Source: JACKII01 sp041687435 (GTDB lineage Bacteria; Pseudomonadota; Alphaproteobacteria; Bin95). From it: DNA of 64,000 nucleotides. The translations under genes were made by a program, and so were the position numbers. The notes under the pieces were generated by a model. The model saw only the letters and a program-made list of their open reading frames with translations, was not told the DNA's origin and did not search any database. Below are positions 60,321 to 64,000 of this stretch, in pieces (position 1 is the stretch's first letter; every line of letters begins with the position of its first letter). The stretch lies in contig JAWLBX010000014.1 in assembly GCA_041687435.1 (NCBI GenBank), positions 1-64,000 on the forward strand, read 5' to 3'.

Positions 60321-61484
60321 CTATTCGGCTTTTGGAGCCTGGGTTTTGCCGGCAGCCGGCTGTTCCGGCTTGCGTTCTTCCGGGGCCACCTGCGCTTGCG
60401 GCCCGACTTTTTGCAGGCCTTCGACGATTATGCGGTCGCCTTCCGCCAGGCCGTTTGTGACGATCCAATCCGAACCCAATGGCTGCAGCACCGTCAGCGT
60501 CCGCTGCTCCACTATGTTCTCGCCATTCACCACCAACGCAATCGGACGGCCCCGCCGGTCGCGGGTCACGCCTTCCTGCGGCGCCAGCACCACGTTCCGC
60601 GCTATGCCCTGGGGCATTTCCACCTGAACATACATGCCAGGCAGCAGGAACTGGTCCGGATTGGGAAACTCCATCCGCAGGGTAACGACGCCGGTGCTCT
60701 CGTTCACATGCGGTTCTGCCGCCGTAACCGAGCCGGTATGCTCATATTCGCGCCCGTCGGCCAATTGCAGGCGTACGGTCTTGTCCGCATCTGCAAGCCG
60801 GTTGATGGCATCGCCCCGGCGCCACTCCAGCAATTCCGCCGCCGACTGGGTCACGTCCACCAGGATGGGGTTCAATTGCCGGATCACGGCCAGCGGCTCC
60901 CCCTGGCCGGCCGTTACCAGCGCGCCCTTGGTGGTCAGCGATCGGCCGACCATTCCCGCCAGCGGCGCCCGCAGGGTCGTGCGGTCCAGGTTGATGTTGG
61001 CCGACAGCAACTCGGCCTCCGCCACCTGCAACGCGGCCGCGGCAGCATCGCGTTCGGCAAGGGCATCGTCCAACACCTTTTCACTGATGACGTTACGCCC
61101 CTCCAGCCGCTGCAACCGCTCTGCCTCCTTGCCGGCAGAGCGGTTGCGTGCCGTTGAGTGCGCCACCGGCGCCTTGGGCGCCGCCACCAACGCCTCGTAG
61201 GTTGCCGGGTCGATCCGGTACATGGGTTCCCCCTCTTCGACCCGGCCGCCTTCTCGGAACAGGCGCTCCATGATCAAACCGTCGACCTGCGGCCGAACCT
61301 CGGCAACGCCGCTAGCGACAACCCGGCCGGGCAGGGTGGAGGTGATGGTGACATCCTGCTGCTTCAGGGTCACGACCGTCACCGGAACGGGTCCGCCTTG
61401 CTGGGCCAAGGCCGGAAACGCCGCAACCCAGGCGGCCAACACCAATGCCGGCAGCGTCAGCAATCGAAAACAGCGACTGCGCAT
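60321..61484 (-). CDS. RND efflux periplasmic adaptor (AcrA/MexA-like)
   Basis: 387 residues. A signal peptide (LLTLPALVLAAWVAAFPALAQ) has no lipobox cysteine, so the adaptor is not lipidated the way AcrA is. The order is barrel-lipoyl-hairpin: VEVRPQVDGLIMERLF-type lipoyl half (AEVRPQVDGLIMERLFREG, about 60), an alpha-helical hairpin at about 95-150 shorter than usual, and TLRAPLAGMVGRSL as the second lipoyl half. The ATG at 61484 has AAGGAG upstream; a longer frame runs through the divergent promoter and is rejected. It bridges the transporter to the outer-membrane channel. First gene of the pump operon. Confidence 0.92.
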   Translation of the reverse strand: MRSRCFRLLTLPALVLAAWVAAFPALAQQGGPVPVTVVTLKQQDVTITSTLPGRVVASGVAEVRPQVDGLIMERLFREGGRVEEGEPMYRIDPATYEALVAAPKAPVAHSTARNRSAGKEAERLQRLEGRNVISEKVLDDALAERDAAAAALQVAEAELLSANINLDRTTLRAPLAGMVGRSLTTKGALVTAGQGEPLAVIRQLNPILVDVTQSAAELLEWRRGDAINRLADADKTVRLQLADGREYEHTGSVTAAEPHVNESTGVVTLRMEFPNPDQFLLPGMYVQVEMPQGIARNVVLAPQEGVTRDRRGRPIALVVNGENIVEQRTLTVLQPLGSDWIVTNGLAEGDRIIVEGLQKVGPQAQVAPEERKPEQPAAGKTQAPKAE

Positions 61485-61545
61485 CGAGGGGCTCTCCTTG
61501 GCGTCAGCGCAATCGCTCTGCCGCTCTGCGATAAAGTTTGATAAT

Positions 61546-61567
61546 AAGGAAACTACATGGTTTCTTA
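61546..61567. promoter_or_regulatory. Possible TetR operator between the pump and its regulator
   Basis: A near-palindrome with arms GGAAAC (61548-61553) and GGTTTC (61559-61564), the inner five bases of each exactly complementary, spaced by TACAT. It lies in the A+T-rich part of the 135-base divergent gap, where a TetR repressor would cover both promoters. Assignment is by position and symmetry only. Confidence 0.5.
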
Positions 61568-61619
61568 TATAAACATCCCAACCGAAAAGCAAGCGGCTGA
61601 CCAAGCCGGGACATAAGAT

Positions 61620-62288
61620 TTGACCGACTCCGACCACGCTACCCCAAATGGCAGCACGCCAACACCCAGCCGCGGACCGGGGCGCCCCCGGCAACTCTGT
61701 ACGGAGGAACGGGAGCAGTTGATTCTGGATGCAATGGAACGCGTTCTGGTGTCACGTGGCTTGCACGGCGCCAGCATGTCCGCCATTGCGCGGGAGGCCG
61801 GCATGTCCAAGCGCACCGTCTATCAGGTCTTCGACAACCGCGCCGCGCTGTTTACCGCCTGCATCCGACGCATCCGCCTGTCATTTGTGCGGCCACCACG
61901 GGCGGAGGAAGCAGACTTGCCGTTGCGGGAACGCCTTTGGCAGATGCTGACGCCCGATATGCGCCGGGTCATGTCGGACAAGCCGGTGGCCATCCTGCGG
62001 GCCGTGGTGGCGGAGGCACAACGCTCGCCCGACTTGGCGGAGGCATTCCTGGAGGAAGGCCCGCGCGCGGCTCGCCGGATCGTGCAGGATGAATTGGAGC
62101 GCTCGGTCGCACGGGGTGAAATCCCATCCACCGACACGTCGCTTGCCGCCCGCATCCTTTGCGACATGGTTTATGAGAACCCAATTGAGCGCCTGGTCTC
62201 TTCTGCCCCCGGCCCGCAAACGGCAGCGGATGACGAAGCCCGCCTCGCCCTCGCGCTCGACCTGTTCGTCCGCGGCACTGCCGGATGA
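61620..62288 (+). CDS. TetR/AcrR-type transcriptional regulator
   Basis: 222 residues from a TTG with GGGA about 9 bases upstream. After a disordered proline-rich start, the TetR helix-turn-helix spans about 30-78 (LILDAMERVLVSRGLHGASM, SAIAREAGMSKRTVYQVFDN). The ligand domain is all-helical, with a C-terminal half like the AcrR_C/TetR_C_7 type (LREAVVAEAQRSP-like: LRAVVAEAQRSPDLAEAF). It is divergent from the RND pump and very probably represses it. A pump substrate is the likely inducer. Confidence 0.9.
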   Translation: MTDSDHATPNGSTPTPSRGPGRPRQLCTEEREQLILDAMERVLVSRGLHGASMSAIAREAGMSKRTVYQVFDNRAALFTACIRRIRLSFVRPPRAEEADLPLRERLWQMLTPDMRRVMSDKPVAILRAVVAEAQRSPDLAEAFLEEGPRAARRIVQDELERSVARGEIPSTDTSLAARILCDMVYENPIERLVSSAPGPQTAADDEARLALALDLFVRGTAG

Positions 62289-62426
62289 GCCAGGCGCGCA
62301 GGCACTGGGATCGGCGGATCGGCACGGGTCTGACCACGGGCTCACGCCACTGCCAAGCCGTCAGCCTTGACCGCCGCTGCGCCGGTCGCAACAGTGATTG
62401 CCTTCGCCCGTTCAATCGAGAGTCCG

Positions 62427-62894
62427 ATGCCACACAGTCCCGAAATCGCGCTAACCCCCGCGGAATTGCGCGATTTGCGCCGTCTTGCCGGCATCATGGT
62501 GCCAGCCTCTGCGGAGCATGGCCTGCCCGGTGCCGATGACGCGGCGATCTTCGCCGACATCGCCGCCTCGCTGGGTCGGGATCGGGAAGCCGTGCGGCAG
62601 GCGCTGAGCGAACTGAGCCAGATCGCAGGCGACGATTTCGCTGGGCTGGACGAGGCGGCGGCGGAGGCCGCAGCCATGACACTGCTGGAACGACCGGGGC
62701 CGGTGACGGTCGCACTCGGCCGGGCGGTGCTGCAGTGCTACTACCGCGACGACCGGGTGTTCCGCGCCCTCGGCCGCGAACCGTGCCCACCTTTCCCCAA
62801 AGGCCATGTGCTGGAGCCGGGCGACTGGGCGCTGCTGGATGTGCAGCGCAAACGCCCGCGCATGTGGCGCGACCTCGACGGTTACGGCGCATGA
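62427..62894 (+). CDS. Small subunit resembling gluconate 2-dehydrogenase subunit 3
   Basis: 155 residues, helical, with LTPAELRDLRRLAGIMVPAS near the start and the phrase VLQCYYRDDRVFRALGREPCPPFPKGH near the end. The latter recalls the small subunit of membrane-bound gluconate/sorbitol dehydrogenases, which helps the flavoprotein fold and export. No Tat or Sec signal is obvious here, although such subunits often carry one, so the assignment is by context. It lies 13 bases before a GMC flavoprotein. The start has GAGAG 5 bases upstream. Confidence 0.65.
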   Translation: MPHSPEIALTPAELRDLRRLAGIMVPASAEHGLPGADDAAIFADIAASLGRDREAVRQALSELSQIAGDDFAGLDEAAAEAAAMTLLERPGPVTVALGRAVLQCYYRDDRVFRALGREPCPPFPKGHVLEPGDWALLDVQRKRPRMWRDLDGYGA

Positions 62895-62907
62895 GAGGGT
62901 GCCGCAG

Positions 62908-64000
62908 ATGATCGCCGAAACCGGCACTCCCCGCCCAACCGACGAGATGGTCGACGTGCTCATCATCGGCTCCGGCGCATCCGGTGCCGCAGCCGCGTGG
63001 AGCCTGGCCGACACACGCATGCGCATTCTGTGCCTGGAGCAGGGCGACTGGGTGAAATCGACCGACTACCCCACCAACGGTCGCGACTGGGAGGCCAAGC
63101 GCTACGGCGACGCCGACATCCTGCCAAACCGCCGCCGGCTGACCGCGGACTATCCGGTCAACGACGACAATTCGGTGATGAAAATCGCGAACTACAATGC
63201 CGTTGGCGGTGCGACGGTCCACTACACCGCCCATTTCCCGCGACTGCACCCATCCGACTTCAAGGTGAAAACGCTGGATGGCATTGCCGACGACTGGCCC
63301 ATCGATTATTGGACGCTGGAGCCATGGTTCGCCGAAAATGACCGAATCATGGGGGTGGCAGGCGTGGCGGGCGACCCTGCCTCTCCATCGCACCAGCCAA
63401 CCATGCCGCCGGTGGCCGCTCGGCAGGACCGGCACGCGCTTCGCCCAGGCCACCAACCGGCTTGGCTGGCACTGGTGGCCGTCCGACATCGCCGTCAACA
63501 CCGTGGAATACGATGGCCGTGCGGCTTGCATCAATCTGGGCAACTGCACACCCGGCTGCGCCCAGGGCGCAAAGGCAAGTGTCGACATCACCTACTGGCC
63601 GGCGGCGATCCGCGCAGGCGTTGAACTGCGCACCAACTGCCGCGTGCGCGAAATCCTGACCAATGAACACGGTATGGCCTCCGGCGTCGTCTATTACGAT
63701 TCCGATGGGGTGGAGCGGTTCCAGCCGGCTGAAGTCGTAATCCTGGCGGCCAACGGGGTTGGCACGCCGCGGCTGCTGCTGAACTCCGCCTCCGCGCGCT
63801 TTCCCAACGGCCTCGCCAATTCCTCCGGCTTGGTTGGTCGAAACCTAATGCTGCATCCCTGGCCGATGGTGGCGGGCTATGTGGATGAGGAGATGGACGG
63901 CGACCGCGCCCCGCAAACGCTGATGTGGAGCAAGGAATTCTATGAGACCGACCGCGCGCGCGGCTTCGTGCGCGGCTACATGCTGCAATTCTCGCGCGGC
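62908..64000 (+). pseudogene. GMC-family FAD oxidoreductase with an apparent frameshift, 3' end outside window
   Basis: The N-terminus (MVDVLIIGSGASGAAAAWSL) carries the FAD dinucleotide motif. It continues to GVAGVAGDPA and PTMPPV, then the frame breaks near 63415. In the next frame the protein resumes as GRTGTRFAQATNRLGWHWWP and runs to base 64000 with ACINLGNCTPGCAQGAK, ANGVGTPRLLLNSAS and LVGRNLMLHPW. Removing one C in the GGCCGC at about 63413-63418 joins the halves as PPVALGRTG, the form expected for this family (gluconate/sorbitol dehydrogenase large subunits). Either the gene is broken or the assembly has a one-base error. The product would be the catalytic partner of the small subunit upstream, oxidising a sugar or alcohol. 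Confidence 0.82.

Overview
The window is high-G+C, tightly packed bacterial DNA that fits an alphaproteobacterium, most likely of the Rhodospirillales in the broad sense. The clues are the crotonyl-CoA carboxylase/reductase and ethylmalonyl-CoA mutase pair (ethylmalonyl-CoA pathway), the TRAP, BCCT and Liv-type importers, a heat-shock promoter and ROSE-type leader of the form known from rhizobia and relatives, and the alpha-E/ATP-grasp/transglutaminase clusters. This placement is an inference; no rRNA, tRNA, CRISPR array, transposase or replication origin was seen.

Layout. 1-1.6 kb: the end of an RTX-like protein, then a decayed stretch holding a broken CheB-domain remnant and one small unknown ORF. 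1.9-17.6 kb: mostly catabolic genes (flavin monooxygenase, patatin-like lipase, quinone-oxidoreductase-type enzyme, ThDP enzyme, a TRAP importer), the divergent ccr/ecm pair, an SsuD-like monooxygenase, a PhyH dioxygenase and a PEP-CTERM-type surface protein. 17.9-22.7 kb: a TPR plus beta-barrel outer-membrane protein next to a 1127-residue exported protein with an N-terminal FecR domain and a TbpB-like C-terminal barrel; I read this as a possible Slam/type XI secretion pair. 22.9-28.2 kb: an M20 peptidase, two glycosyltransferases, and a 3-hydroxyisobutyrate-dehydrogenase-like/NIPSNAP/F420-type LLM operon. The second glycosyltransferase is an A+T-rich islet lying between a truncated and an intact copy of the same 96-bp dehydrogenase sequence. 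28.5-34.4 kb: Usp-BCCT, a heat-shock Hsp20 gene with a near-ideal sigma-32 promoter and ROSE thermometer, an aminotransferase divergent from an M19 dipeptidase-like protein that lacks metal ligands, and a peptidoglycan-binding exported protein. 34.5-39.1 kb: a translationally coupled polysaccharide operon (sugar transferase, polymerase/ligase, ManC, nucleotide-sugar dehydrogenase). 39.2-50.4 kb: ettA, then two divergent arms of the alpha-E/ATP-grasp/transglutaminase/DUF2126 amidoligase-type system. 50.5-56.4 kb: an anion permease and a Liv-type ABC importer. 56.5-64 kb: a nitroreductase, an RND efflux pump with its divergent TetR regulator, and a gluconate-dehydrogenase-like pair whose GMC flavoprotein carries an apparent frameshift and runs off the window.

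How the genes fit together: scavenging importers feed acyl-CoA and oxidative catabolism. Surface polymers are made by the polysaccharide operon, and surface proteins may be exported by the PEP-CTERM and Slam-like routes. The alpha-E/ATP-grasp clusters probably make or modify a peptide of unknown identity. The best candidates for undescribed biology are the TPR-barrel/FecR-TbpB-like pair, the doubled alpha-E/ATP-grasp system with one seemingly degenerate ATP-grasp, and the duplication-flanked low-G+C glycosyltransferase.
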